NCBI GenBank assembly: GCA_021234155.1
Contig: JAJEKV010000002.1
Span: 14,235,428 to 14,299,427, forward strand
DNA: 64,000 nucleotides
Direction: 5' to 3'
From: Isoetes taiwanensis
Lineage: Eukaryota > Streptophyta > Lycopodiopsida > Isoetales > Isoetaceae
The position numbers were made by a program, and so were the translations under genes. Below are positions 12,451-23,821 of this stretch, in pieces. The notes under the pieces were generated by a model. The model was not told the origin of the DNA. It did not search any database and worked only from the letters and a program-made list of their open reading frames with translations. Every line of letters begins with the position of its first letter. The stretch's first letter is position 1.

Positions 12451-13641
12451 AGGCAATCAATATATATGGAATACAAGCAACACCAATCTTTTGCTTGTGT
12501 AGTCCATTAACCTCATTGCCAATACAATGCAAGGAAGGATTAGTAGACATGTTACCCCACTAGCAAGAATAGAATATGAGTCTAAACTCATCCCTAGGCT
12601 TTTTAGTATTATGTCTATGCCAGACTACTAGAGTATTTGTGGCACAAAATGTAAAATAGCAATGATGCCATTGAATTGGAAAAGCAAAAGGAAATGTAAG
12701 ATCTTCTAGTCTATCTCCTAGATTCTAACTTAGTGTTAAAGATGTATCTGTTATAACACTTGAAGTATGTCATGCAAGTCCGTTTATAGCAGCCTCTGAA
12801 GGATGGACCATTACTAGACCAATGGGTTTCTCAATAAGCACATCCTTAGAAAACTGGGATGGTTGTGCTACAAAAGTTTGAATTGCATTGCATTCGCTGA
12901 AATGTCAGAGTCAATCTCTTCATTTAGCAAATATTCCCAAGCCCCTTATATTATTATCTTGAGCTTTTTTTCTGTCCATTGCAAAGATAAATGCCATCTT
13001 CCTCCTAGACCTACACTAGTAATTGGTTCAATGTCGTCAAGCTGAAATACCTGAGATGCACTATCATATCATGCATAAAGATTTATAGAATTCATTCTTG
13101 ACCCTAGTAAGGGCTCATTAAATTGTCCATCTATACCATTTGGACCATCTACCTCGAATAAATGGTAGATGTGTGCATGATAGGTGCTCAAATCCAAGCA
13201 TACCACTTTCATTATCATAAACTTTCTGAGTTTCACCTTTAACTGGGGCAGTATCCTCCAGATTGGTAGTCATTATCAAACATTCTTCCCTAGAAACGTA
13301 AGTCCCCGCTCCAATCCTTCTACTAGAACAACAAGCTCAGCCGCACATATTCAGACAACTCCATAAAGAAATCAAATCCAACCAGATGAGGTTATTTGAC
13401 AATGTAATACACTCAAGCTTAATGCACATCAACATTCTACGCCTATGCATATTTGCGACATCGCTCTTGTTAGGTAGGCGCTGAAAAACTGCTTCGTTTC
13501 TAGCATCCTGTCCTTTCTATAAAGCCATCTATTAGATTCTAACAGATAAAAGATTGTAATAAACAGTAAAAGAAGAGAAGGAAGCCCTCACATTGCCAAC
13601 ATGTACCTACAACATGAAGATTTTGTAAGTGAAAGGTTGAA

Positions 13642-13646
13642 CACGA
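13642..13646. repeat. Target-site duplication, left copy
   Basis: CACGA immediately precedes the LTR end TGTTAAAC. The identical CACGA at 19176-19180 follows the other end. Confidence 0.9.
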
Positions 13647-14210
13647 TGTTAAACAAGAAATTATTAGATATCACAGAATAATCTTGAGCATGCAATTATC
13701 TATATGGCAACTAGCTTAACATGTTCCCAACCATTGCATTATATTTATACAATACCAATGCAAATGAGTCAATACATTAATTTAAAGCATACCAATATTT
13801 CACAAGACAATCACGAAGCCTTGTCTTGTAATTCCCTTGCAAATGCAATCTCCGTTCAGCTCAACTTTGTATTCATCTTAATCTTCAATTTATATAGACC
13901 CAATCCGGACCGATAGTAGTTGGTTCCAGATCGGTTCCAGTCTGTCCGCCTGGGCCTTAGGAGCACGTGGCCATTTGGTCGAGTTTTATTCGACCCCTTA
14001 AAACCATCTAATATTATATCCTTCATAATAGTTCAACCCTGCAATATTCCAAACATTCACAATGTCACTTCTATGTCCATAGTTTAAGCAACCCTAAGGT
14101 TCGACCATATGCTTCTGCCCCTTAATAATTTTCACTGCTTAACTCCTTCTGAATACTTGGATCTAACTAGAAATACTCCTCATGTATATCTAACATTAAT
14201 AATTTCATCA
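13647..14210 (-). repeat. Copia 3' LTR
   Basis: This 564-bp repeat is bounded by TG...CA and is equal in length to the copy at 18612-19175. In element orientation it is the 3' LTR, because the polypurine tract abuts it at 14211. Confidence 0.92.
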
Positions 14211-14219
14211 TTCCCCTTC
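14211..14219 (-). promoter_or_regulatory. Polypurine tract of the copia element
   Basis: The minus strand reads GAAGGGGAA directly before the 3' LTR start TGATGAAA. This is the usual position of the plus-strand DNA primer. Confidence 0.75.
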
Positions 14220-14332
14220 ATGTTAGATATTATCTGATCAATATTTCAGCATAATTTTGTCATCTGTGTTATATATTCTATCGGCAACTAGTTCTCTGAT
14301 TTTCTTCTTTTACCTTGACACTTCTTTCAAGT

Positions 14333-15304
14333 TCAAGGTATAGAACTTATCCCAAGATTTTCCTGCAACATAATAAATCTGTGCACTGGAATTACATTTG
14401 TAAACACATCTGCAAGCTGGTCTGTTGTATTTTTGTATTCAACCTCTGTAATCCCTTTTGCCACCATATCTCTAATAAAATGAACATGTAGTTCAATGTG
14501 CTTTGTCCTATCATGAAATACTGGATTTCTCGTTATAGCAATGCAGCTCATACTGTCAATGAAGAGTGTAGTTGGTTTATTCTGAGTTATACCTAACTCA
14601 GCCAGCAATCTTCTTACCCAGACCACTTCCCTTGCTGCCAAGGAGGCAGCATTGTATTCTGCTTCAGCTGTTGACATAGCTATACAACTTTGTTTTTTAC
14701 TTCTCCAAGATATTGTGCTTCCACCAACTTGTATAAGATAACCAGATGTGGATGCATTGGAGTCCAGATCACCTCCCCAGTCTGCATCAGAATATGCTGT
14801 TAAATCAAGATTTGTATTTGTAAATGTCAATCCTTTATTTTGTGTACCTTTCAGAAAGCTAAGCACATGCTTAGCTGCCTGCCAATGTTTCCTTCCTGGA
14901 TTGTTTGCATATCGACTTAGCATGTTCACACAATATGCTATATCAGGTCTGCTACAATTAGCTAGGTATAAAAGGCATCCAACTAACTCCCTGTATGGAT
15001 ACTTTTCCATTTCCAATCTTTCCTCTTCATTTTTAGGACTCATGTCCATAGATAGCTTCTGACCTGTGATCATAGGAGCGTTTACACCATTGCACTCTGT
15101 CATTCTAAATTTTTGAAGCATGCCCTGAATGTTTCTTTCTTGAGTCAATGTTATTCTCTTGTTCTCTCGATCCCTGTGAACCTCAATTCCAAGAAATTTT
15201 AGTAGAGGGCCTAAGTCTGTCATTTTGAATCTGCCATTTAATAGTTCTTTGCATTTGTTTAGGCACTGCAAGTCATCACTCACCATAATATTATCATCTA
15301 CGTA
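14333..15304 (-). pseudogene. Copia reverse transcriptase C-terminal part and RNase H
   Basis: The frame opens with YVDD (15304-15293), the reverse transcriptase catalytic motif. It continues with FKMTDLGPLLKFLGIEVHRD, LLYLANCSRPDIAYCVNMLS and HWQAAKHVLSFLKGT, the connection region of copia Pol. RNase H follows with DADWGGDLD, SWRSKKQSCIAMSTAEAEY, FIDSMSC and HDRTKHIELHVHFIRDMV, retaining the expected acidic and histidine positions. It ends properly before the 3' LTR. An in-frame stop near 15340 and further breaks upstream separate it from the N-terminal reverse transcriptase segment, so no full polyprotein can be made. Confidence 0.92.
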
Positions 15305-15720
15305 TAGAGCTATGATGCAAAAATGAACCTTTTCTCTCTAAATATATAAGTTACCATCATTTACCATCTTGCTGAACCCTTGTTCTCTTAAGAACCCATC
15401 CATACATAGATATCACTGCATGTGAGACTGTTTGAGTCCATACACTGCTTTTTTTAGCCTCCATACCATATTATTTCCTTGTTCAAAACCTTTAGCTTGC
15501 TGCATGTATATTTCTTCATTCAAATCAGCATTCAAAAACGCTGTATTTACATCCACATGATGAATTTCAAGATCCAATGCATTAGCATATGCAAGTAATT
15601 CGCAAACTCGTTAACTTAACAATAGGGGAAAAAGTCTCATCATAGTCAATACCTTTTCTCTGAGAATAGCCTTGGGCCACCAATCATGCTTTGAATTTTT
15701 GTTCTCCATCATTCCTAATT
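15305..15720 (-). pseudogene. Copia reverse transcriptase N-terminal part, frame-broken
   Basis: By position this segment should encode the fingers and palm of reverse transcriptase, up to the YVDD at 15304. Short stretches in different frames look copia-like, but stops and frame changes interrupt them (for example in-frame TAG near 15340, and around 15600). It is decayed coding sequence. Confidence 0.65.
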
Positions 15721-15721
15721 T

Positions 15722-16348
15722 TTAGTTTGAACAGCCATTTGTTTTTATGTTCCTGTCTTTGGGTTTTTCCACCAATTCAAAGGTTTGAGTTCTTGCAAAT
15801 GAACTTATTTCTTCTTCCATTGCTCTCTTCCAATGATCTGAATTATCAGAACTTAATGCTTCCTCATAAGTGCTTGGCACACTAGGTTCCACAATGGCCA
15901 TTAGCTCATGTATTTCTATATTCAGATTTTGCAACCTTCTGGATGTTCCAGTAGGAGTTGTGCCATGTTTTTCAAAGTCTATATCCTTTAGTCCTTCTCT
16001 CAATTTCTGTACTTCAGTGGATTTCTTTTTTGTGATGGCATCATGAATTATTGTCTTGTTTTGTTGGTCCACTTCATTTTCTCTACTTTCCTCATTATTG
16101 ACTGGTTCTGCAGTAATATCCTCTTGATCACCATTAGTCACTGCTGCCATTTCATCATCATCATCAGTGCATGAGCTTATTTGACTATCTTTAACCCCTG
16201 TTTCCTGATTTTTCTTTCTTCCATATAAGTCTTCTCGACCATCAATTTCCTTTCTGTTTTTGTATAAAATTGATTCAGTGAATTTTACATCTCTACTCAC
16301 AATAACTCTCCTTTCCTCTGGGTTATATATTCTATAACCCTTTGACAT
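15722..16348 (-). pseudogene. Copia integrase C-terminal/linker and start of RT region
   Basis: This frame of 208 residues begins SKGYRIYNPEERRVIVSRDV, the GYRLW-P-RK---RDV motif at the end of copia integrase. It then runs through an acidic, Ser/Thr-rich linker. It ends in TYEEALSSDNSDHWKRAMEE with RTQTFELVEKPKD, the canonical entry into reverse transcriptase (A-W--AM--E--SL----TW-LV--P). It is one frame away from the integrase at 16353. Confidence 0.88.
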
Positions 16349-16352
16349 TTCG

Positions 16353-17012
16353 TCATAAACCTACTAGATAGCCTTTGATTGCTCTGTTATCAAGCTTCCT
16401 TCTTACTTCTTTAGGAACATGTGCAAAGGCCAGGCAGCCATAAGCTTTTAAGTATTCACATTTTGTAGATATTTTACTCCAAGGATTTTCAGCTATTTGT
16501 CCATCAAGACTTGATGATGGCATCCTATTTTGAATGTATACTGCTGCTTGAACTGCTTCTTGCCAGAGAAAATTGGGTAAACCAGACTGTTTCAACATTG
16601 ATCTTACAGAATCAAGTATATACCTGTTTTTTCTTTCAGCTACTCCATTTTGTTGAGGAGTATGGCTACATGTAATTTGCCTTTTAATTCCTCTTTCTCT
16701 GCAATGCTTCTTAAATATGTCATTAACAAACTCTCCCCCTCTATCTGTCCTAAGACATTTAATTTTTCTCCCAGTCATTCTTTCAGCTTCTGCTTCAAAT
16801 ATCCTATAAGCATTATAAGCTTGATTTTTCCTTCTAAGGAAAAAACATTTTGTGTGTCTGGAGTGATCATCAATAAAAGTGATGAAGTACCTTTTGCCTT
16901 GCAGACTTCTGGCATTGATTGGCCCACAGAGATCCGAGTGCACCAATTCTAATAGGTCTCTAGCTCGTTCATGTCTTTTTTTGAATGGCAATCTTGTACT
17001 TTTGCCCATCAT
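16353..17012 (-). pseudogene. Copia integrase core
   Basis: The frame reads ARDLLELVHSDLCGPI, YFITFIDDHSRHTKCFFLRR, LRTDRGGEFVNDIFKKHC and HTPQQNGVAERKNR. These give the three acidic residues of the integrase DDE triad: D in HSDLCGP, D in LRTDRGGEF and E in NGVAERKN. It ends KVRRKLDNRAIKGYLVGL-type, near the usual KLD-K---C-F-GY. The HHCC zinc segment upstream (17013-17211) is only partly readable. Confidence 0.9.
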
Positions 17013-17211
17013 GCACCCGAAACAAACAAATTCCTTACTTTCAGCTGCAGATATCAGCCCCCTTTAACCATTTCCCTTAGATTGTCCATGTTTACATGAC
17101 CTAATCTTTCATGCCATAGTTTTAGAGTTGGTATTTCTATTGAGTTTATGCTTCCAGACAAGGTTTTATTGTGAAAATCAAACAAATTACCAACTCGTTT
17201 TGCAAGAAACT

Positions 17212-17919
17212 TCACTTTATTATTTCAAACACTTTACAGCAGTGCTTGTCAAATACAAGCTTGAATCCCATATCCACAAGCTGGCTGACTGAGATAAGGT
17301 TCCTTATAATATTTGGAACAGAAAGTACATCATGAAGATTAACTATATTTCCCTCTAAATCAAACAGTTCAAGCATTCCTGACTCGTTCACTTCTTGCAA
17401 TTCTCCATCTCCCATTTGAACACAAGTTGATGTTTTTATCTTCCTTTGCTTGAGAGCATCAGTAGTTCTAACTACTGATCTCTCAGCTCCACTATCTATC
17501 ACAAGTAGATCACCAATTTTATTAGAAGTTTGATCAGAAATAGGACAAGTTATAGCTGTGCATACCTCAGCATCAGAGTCTTCCCCTCCATTGTTAATAT
17601 CTTGAGTTAGATTGAGACTGCTGGTTCCTTCAGTTTTGCTTCTCATGTTACTATTTTTCCTCCCTGAACTTGTGTCTCCCTTGCCCTTATCTTTATTTTT
17701 TCCAGCACCCCTTGGGCTTGGACATGCAGCTGCTATATGACCATAACCATCACAATTAAAGCACTTTTTCTCTTTTAGCTTAGGACAGTTTGTTTTTAAA
17801 TGACCATAAGAATTGCATCCATAGCATGGCCCTACCTTTTTCCTTTCATTTCCAAATCTTCCCTTCTTTATTCCTGCAAATAAGATCTCAGCATTTTTTT
17901 TGAAGAACTGTGTCATCAA
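17212..17919 (-). pseudogene. Copia nucleocapsid knuckles and aspartic protease
   Basis: There are two zinc-knuckle motifs: CYGCNSYGHLKTNC and CFNCDGYGHIAAAC (CX2CX4HX4C). A basic Ser/Gly-rich linker follows. Then comes LLVIDSGAERSVVRT, the retropepsin active site DSGA. The GAG-pre-integrase-like sequence VNLHDVLSVPNIIRNLISVS and GFKLVFDKHCCKVF closes the frame. Confidence 0.9.
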
Positions 17920-17923
17920 TATA

Positions 17924-18595
17924 TTAAAAGAATGGTAATGTTACAAAGCAAGCATTTTCTTCATCTCCCTTTAAAATTTTCTGCTGTTCAATTTCAGTTC
18001 TAATCATTAGCTCATCTTTTTCACGATTTCTTGCAACAATTCTTACCAAGGTAGCTAGCTGTTCAAGCTCGGAAAATGCTCTTGACAAAGAGAGTACATG
18101 AAAATCTTTAGTAATAGGTACTCCAGCAGCCTCAAGGTCTGCAACAATGTTATCATACCTTTGAAAAAATACAGTCAAGTTATCTTCTTCTTTGAACTTC
18201 AACCTTCTTAGCTCCCTATCGAGCAATTCAATTTGGGAGGAGTTTTTAACCTCATAATTTCTGATCAGAAATTCCCACATCTCCTTTGGTGTTTTATTTT
18301 TAATTTTAAACATAATGCTAGAACTTAACTTACTAGCAATAATGCACCTTGCCTGATGTGATCTTTTGGTATTGCTTCCACTTGCACCAGCATTGATTGA
18401 TGCTTCACTTGCACTTCCATCTCTTGTGTTGGTTGTACTGCACTCAACTTCTTCAGCATTTTCTCCTGATACAAGATCCCATAGATCTTCTGCCATCAGC
18501 ACATCTTTCATCCTTTCCTTCCAAGCCTGGAATCCAGCTTCACCTTGAAACACCTCAACACCATTTAATAATGATGAACCAAGCCTAGTTGCCAT
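17924..18595 (-). CDS. Copia Gag (UBN2-type) N-terminal part
   Basis: The ATG at 18595 lies just inside the primer-binding site. The 223-residue product reads FQAWKERMKDVLMAEDLWDL, CIIASKLSSSIMFKI, TPKEMWEFL and LRRLKFKEEDNLTVFFQRYD, the order found in copia capsid proteins of the UBN2/DUF4219 group. It stops at 17924, four bases before the zinc-knuckle frame resumes. Either a frameshift or a lost intron separates capsid from nucleocapsid. Confidence 0.9.
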   Translation of the reverse strand: MATRLGSSLLNGVEVFQGEAGFQAWKERMKDVLMAEDLWDLVSGENAEEVECSTTNTRDGSASEASINAGASGSNTKRSHQARCIIASKLSSSIMFKIKNKTPKEMWEFLIRNYEVKNSSQIELLDRELRRLKFKEEDNLTVFFQRYDNIVADLEAAGVPITKDFHVLSLSRAFSELEQLATLVRIVARNREKDELMIRTEIEQQKILKGDEENACFVTLPFF

Positions 18596-18598
18596 CTG

Positions 18599-18610
18599 GC
18601 TCTGATACCA
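18599..18610 (-). promoter_or_regulatory. Primer-binding site of the copia element
   Basis: The minus strand reads TGGTATCAGAGC one base after the 5' LTR. It is complementary to the 3' end of initiator tRNA-Met, the usual primer of plant copia elements. Confidence 0.93.
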
Positions 18611-18611
18611 A

Positions 18612-19175
18612 TGTTAAACAAGATCAAATTATTAGATATCACAGAATAATCTTGAGCATGCAATTATCTATATGGCAACTAGCTTAATATGTTCCCAACC
18701 ATTGCATTATATTTATACAATACCAATGCAAATGAGTCAATACATTAATTTAAAGCATTGACCAATATTTCACAAGATAATCACGAAGCCTTGTCTTGTA
18801 ATTCCCCTTCAAATGCAATCTCCGTTCAGCTCAACTTTGTATTCATCTTAATCTTCAATTAATAGACCCAATCCGGACCGATAGCAGTTGGTTCCGGATC
18901 GGTTCCAGTCTGTTCGCCTGGGCCTTAGGAGCATGAGACCATTTGGTCGAGTTTTATTCGACTCCTTAAAACCATCTAATATTATATCCTTCATAATAGT
19001 TCAACCATGCAATATTCCAAACATTCACAATATCACTTCTATGTCCATAGTTTGAGCAACCCTAAGGTTCGACCATATGCTTCTGCCCCTTAATAATTTT
19101 CACTACTTAACTCCTTCTGAATACTTGGATCTAACTAGAAATACTCATGTATATCTAACATTAATATTTTCATCA
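18612..19175 (-). repeat. Copia 5' LTR
   Basis: This 564-bp LTR directly precedes the primer-binding site and pairs with 13647-14210. The copies differ by about 18-20 small changes seen by eye. Confidence 0.92.
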
Positions 19176-19180
19176 CACGA
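19176..19180. repeat. Target-site duplication, right copy
   Basis: CACGA is identical to 13642-13646. On the minus strand the transporter pseudogene frame runs right up to this point. Confidence 0.9.
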
Positions 19181-19984
19181 TCACATTCACTGTGGAAAGT
19201 TAAAAGTCTGCCATAGATTTTTGATGGTGTACATTCAGCTATATACACATGCACAATTAGGCATGATAATCCTATGCCAATGCCGATGAGATGACTGAAT
19301 ATTAACACATGCACACTTGGCGACCATGCCATGATGCATGAACTAACAAAAGAGAAGGCTGCTAAAATACATAGAATTAAACGTCCAGCCAATCAGATCC
19401 AGTATTAGAACAAGAGGTGCTCATCCATGCTCGAGAAAGCATACTTGCAATAACAATGTCTTCCAGCACAGGATTTTGGACCAAGTTAAATTCCCGTTTG
19501 AGATAGAGGAGAGCACCTACATATGACAAATACAGTTGCTACATTTTGGCACAATCTATAAAATGCACACTGACCAATAATAGCTCCATTGTCAAATCCT
19601 CGGAGCATATTTCCTACTATTGCTTCAAGAGCCATTTTTGTTGCAATGTCCATCCCCATAATTCTAAAGCTAGAATAAATCCTATAATTTAGATGTATAG
19701 TAGATGTACAGGGCCGGCAAAGTATCATGTTGAATCTTATGTACTCGCAAACGCTTTAATGAAAAATTTAGAAGGATTTTCTCATTAGTATTTACTGTAA
19801 AACGATGTAACATATAGCCTTCCTTATCCCCCCTTCCCCCCTCCATGTATACAGCAAAGTGCCACATTGGTGCTTAAAAATATCTGCGACAAATACACTG
19901 GAACTGCTCTTACTGCAACGAATCTGTTAGTAATTTGAGGGGCAACAGGCAAGGAAGGATTTTACGATGCAGGGGCATCAATTT

Positions 19985-20345
19985 ACAGGTGGAGGATGGA
20001 TTTTAGGGTGCGTGGGGGTTGGGGGGAGAAAGGTTTTGTGGGGAGGGTGATTGACGGATTTTAGGGTGTGTGGTTTCCTTTTGGATTGATTTAGTCTTCC
20101 TTTTTATTAGTTCTGTGGATTCATGGGTCTGTACATTCGTGTTTTTTTGTTGAATTCGTGGGTTTCTTCTGCTTGAATCCATGATTAAGAGCAGAGGACG
20201 GATTTTAAGGTGCTTGGTTCCCCTTTTGGGTTGATTTAGTCCCCGCTTTTTTGTATTAGTGTATATGTAGACTTTTGGATTGAATCTATAGGATCTTTTG
20301 GCTTGAATCCGTGGGTTTCTCCTCCTTGAATCCATGTGTTTCTGG
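19985..20345. repeat. Degenerate internal repeats (GGATTTTAGGGTG / CTTGAATCC modules)
   Basis: Short modules recur several times without strict period: GGATTTTA-GGTG, TTTTGG-TTGATTTAGTC and CTTGAATCC-TGGGTTTCT. They produce a 123-residue open frame on the minus strand with repeats such as SRRNPRIQ. I take that frame as a consequence of the repeats, not as a gene. Confidence 0.6.
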
Positions 20346-22617
20346 TCTGTCACAGGAAAAAACCGTCCGCCCAAAGACGTCTAAGAGTCAATTATAAATG
20401 CCGCTTATGTGGCATGTAATGTGTGTGTATGCGTGCATGTGTGCGTGTGTGTGTTTTTGGGAGAGGGGGGCTGGGGGATAAGGGTGATCTCCATGCCCAA
20501 ATAGCTCATCAACACATTTTGACTTGGTTCTGGAAATAACCAAACTTCATTTCTTCCATCTTGCCGAGACTTTGGGCTTGCTTATGCCCATCATCGACAC
20601 TTAGCCATTCCAAAACCATTCCCAAAACCAGATTATGATTGTGGCTTCTGCATGCATGGATCCCACGTGATCTTCAATGCGAACTTGTATTGCAAATAGA
20701 AGTTCAATGGTGAACGCGGCTTTCAATTTCTCATTCCTCAATATTTAATCTGAGCCCTCAGATCCATAGTCTCCCAACATCTCCACCTTCCAAATGGAAT
20801 ATGTGGGGCATATCCCGTTTCCACATCAACCATCCTTAGGGTTTACCCTTCGGGCAAATATAACAATGAGGTGTTGTTGCACAGAGGATACCTTGATCTC
20901 TAAAATACCTTGTGTAAGATGAAACTGTGGAGGTCAAGAAGTATGAATATGAATATCTTATTATCATGTTTATTTAGGTTAATTGGTCTTTTAATCATCC
21001 TTATAACTCAGAATGTAACAATGTCGCTACATTACTATCATGAAAGCTCTTGCATATGGCCAAACGCATGTTGTGAGTCCCAATTTCCTTGCATGTGGTT
21101 GATACTGTTGTATGGCTTCCATGTTGACAAAAAAGAAAGTTGTAGGTGAAGGAAAAAATAAGAAGGTTGTAGGTGAAGGAAAAAAGGGAGAGCATCTATT
21201 ACCATTTTTCGCAAGGGAAAATCTGATAATCTTGTGTTGGTCTTATCCAGCCAATTTTTATGGAAGGAACTGAGATTTAGTTCTCAATTCATTCTCTGCT
21301 TCGCTATAGCTCCCTTATTCCTCTTTGTAAGATCTATGTACTTTTCTTTTATTTATAACAACCCATTCAATTTTTTTAAGAGTATGATCTTTTGTTTTAT
21401 ATATGGTCGTTTATCCATCCAAATCAAAATCCCTTGAAACCCCCAGTTATTGTGCTGCATATTTGATGGAAAGTTTTCATAACAAAAGATCAAGGTGTTC
21501 CCCATTGACACTGGTCCTTAGTGTTATCGTTGAACTAGCTTCTTCTCCGGAGGGTCACATCAAAGGGAATTGACTTCTTCTCCAAAGACAAACCCTTGCA
21601 CCTTGTACTGAATACAAAAGAACGAATATATCTGATTTGTACTATGAAATCTCTAGATTTGTCTCTAATTATTGTTAGTAGATTTTCTTAAAGATAAAAA
21701 GACAAAAAGAATAACAAAGCTGGATGCCGCAATACCTTTTAGACTAGCCTTACTCAACCTTCTTATCCTACTACTAGATAGAGGATGAAATCCTCCAAGA
21801 CTAGTGGACAAACTGAGCACATTCTAAACAAAAATTTTGGGATCACTACTGATAAAATCCCTAGCCACACCTAACAAAAAGACATCATGGGTGGCAGAAT
21901 GGTGTTACCCATCCTAGTTCTATTCCAATCAAAGCGCACTTAAGTTGAGGCAATGTTGGGAAGTCACTACTTAACTTTCCTCGCTTGCACTTGTGAATAA
22001 AACAGAGATGAATCAACGATATATAATCATCATGCATTTGTAAGAATAGAGATGGTGAACCAAAGACCCAGAGATGACATTACCATATCCATTCCACCTA
22101 TATAATAGCAATAGCACCAAGTTGAAGCAAGCATTGTATGGAGTAACAACAATCTATTTTGTTTCCAATCACTCAATTATATTGCAAACATGAAAGTGCG
22201 AGCTGGATAAAATAATGGGCCATTCACATCTATCAGTAGTAACATATTGGGCTCAGTAGTTCTTGAAAGACCATTGATCTCATTATCAATTGTGCGAAAT
22301 TGAAAAACTCATGAGTCAAACAATCCAGATTTGGGTCTTACCACCCTTAAAGAATTTTTTTATCCAACCAATGGCTGGAGCGGTCTATTCTATTCTATCA
22401 CAATCAGATAAGCATCGAGAATAAATAGTCACTGCAAATGATTACAGAATATGCTACATTCCTTGCACCAAATATTGATGCTCCAAATGTAGTGGACAAG
22501 AAATCTATGCCATTAAATAACAGTGGTACCCGTAAGAATTTTCATAATGTACCACAAAAGAACAAATCAGTCATGAAAGATAGAGAAGCCTGGCACTGCC
22601 TTGTTGTCAAGTAAGCA
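20346..22617. other. Intergenic stretch, no gene recognised
   Basis: This region contains a TG-rich microsatellite near 20420-20455. A block near 21355-21455 (AACCCATTCAA...AAATC-CTT-GAA-CCCC-GTTATTGTGCT) recurs diverged at 34490-34580, so it is a dispersed repeat. I see no coding exon. Confidence 0.45.
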
Positions 22618-23307
22618 TCAAGATGTACCAGATGTGGGTACAATTTTAGTCAGTGACAATCTTAATGTTGAATCAATAGTTGAGGGCTCTGCCATTGCTC
22701 CATTGCCAAAATCACCACATGCCAATCTTTTTGTAACTGGTGAAATAACGATCATACCAAGATCTTCTATGGAACTGATATGGCGATCAGTAAAAAGGTT
22801 GTTCCACATTAGGGTGTTCATAGCAGGAGCAACAAATAAGAGCTTGGAGAAATCCCATGCACGAACAATACATGTCAAAAGATTGTCACACAGACCCCCT
22901 GCAATCTACACTTGTATATACTTTAGTTAACGATCATCAGATATAACATGATTTATATTGCAAAAGGTGTTTACCTTTGCTAATGTATTTGCTGATAAAG
23001 GTGCAATTACCATTGCATCTGCCCATTGTCTGAGTTCAATGTGCAAAACATTATCCCCTAGCTTCTTCCAGCTTGACCATTCCGTTTCATCTGTATATAA
23101 GGGAACAACGGGAGGGAGAGATTTCTTATCAATAAAATGCAAAGAAGCTTTTGTCGCAACTGCCTTCACTTCTGCCCAATCAGATAAACTCTCGGCGAGA
23201 ATCCCAAACTTGTTTGCAGCAACGCTACCACTGGCAGCTAAAAGGATGCGAGGTCTGGAAATCCCCGAATGGTTTCCTCTCGAAGAATGTCCATTGGATA
23301 TATCCAT
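22618..23307 (-). CDS. HAL3: Phosphopantothenoylcysteine decarboxylase, HAL3-like flavoprotein
   Basis: This FMN enzyme decarboxylates 4'-phosphopantothenoylcysteine in coenzyme A synthesis; plant HAL3 is also linked to salt tolerance. It has two exons: 23307-22975 and 22905-22618, ending in TGA. The donor is GCAAAG|GTAAAC and the acceptor GTGTAG|ATTGCAGGG. The spliced product is 206 residues, close to the ~200-210 of plant HAL3. The FMN-binding start reads RILLAASGSVAANKFG. VLHIELRQWAD holds the catalytic histidine, PLSANTLAKIAGGLCDN is the substrate-binding stretch, PAMNTLMW is the PxMNxxMW motif, and LACGDFGNGAMAEP holds the catalytic cysteine in the flexible flap. All key residues are present with no frame break. 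The only local oddity is AANKFG where AAIKFG is usual. Confidence 0.95.
22906..22974 (-). other. Intron of the HAL3-like gene
   Basis: This 69-bp intron has GT at 22974-22973 and AG at 22907-22906. Splicing joins LAK to IAGGLCDN, restoring the conserved family sequence. Confidence 0.9.
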
Positions 23308-23821
23308 GAGCTTCCAGCTGATCTCTTCTATAATGCGCCTTCACAACAACCTCTAGTTAAAAATCAAGATATCACTGAAAGCGGACTAATTTATGACTAA
23401 GCCAACTTTAGAGGCATGATTATGTCAACTCAAATTTAAGACAACATAATAGAAACTACGTCAACAACGACCAGAATAAAGTTAAATAAAAAGGACTACT
23501 TCACAGAAGGGTGAAGGTGGTTCACATCACTTAATTACGGTAGCATCAATGAATGTGTCTCAACGTATTTCCTTATGTATTTTTTCCCTTTAACTAAAAG
23601 ACATTCGGATTCCCATTAATGTAATGTAATGTATTAATATCACGCCCACTTTGGACCTTGAAGGTCATGGAGCGACAAATTTACAATATGTTTTCACACT
23701 GTCAGTAATAATGAACGGTGTGCTTCTACAGCTTTAAAATAGTAACCAAGTATCATAGGGTCTTTATCAAGTAGTACTATGTTATTAAGTACTATATTAT
23801 ACATGACAAATTCAAATTAGA

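Larger units (their letters stand above)
13647..19175 (-). mobile_element. Complete Ty1/copia retrotransposon, coding-defective
   Basis: The element is 5,529 bp with two 564-bp LTRs (13647-14210 and 18612-19175) that differ at about 3% of positions by eye. Plus-strand ends are TGTTAAAC and TTTCATCA. CACGA at 13642-13646 and 19176-19180 is a perfect 5-bp target duplication. Coding order on the minus strand is gag, CCHC knuckles, protease, integrase, reverse transcriptase, RNase H, the copia order. Breaks occur between gag and the knuckle/protease frame, around 17000-17200, near 16350, and through 15720-15305. The target is the TMT-like pseudogene. Confidence 0.95.
12770..19659 (-). pseudogene. 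Tonoplast monosaccharide transporter (TMT/MSSP-like) pseudogene, split by a copia element
   Basis: TMT/MSSP proteins are vacuolar-membrane sugar transporters of the major facilitator superfamily. Exon 1 (19659-19575) reads MGMDIATKMALEAIVGNMLR then GFDNGAIIG, matching the conserved N-terminus. A valid GT-AG intron leads to an exon from 19516 reading LLYLKREFNLVQ. A one-base frameshift near 19385 is followed by GRLILCILAAFSF, MAWSPSV and VHVYIAECTPSKIYGRLLTF, equivalent to the family GRRPML, WSPNVYVL and VYISE-PP-IRGRL. The copia element at 13647-19175 interrupts it there. Beyond it, decayed pieces of the long cytosolic loop can be recognised down to about 12770: VEGLERG, FNEPLLGSR, GGRWHLSLQWTEK and MVHPSEAA. 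The C-terminal half is absent. Frameshifts and stops exist outside the insertion too. Confidence 0.85.

Noticed and set aside
20003-20374. 123-residue open frame on the minus strand
   Set aside because: It is made of repeated Arg/Lys/Pro modules generated by a degenerate DNA repeat. There is no domain and no splice or start context.
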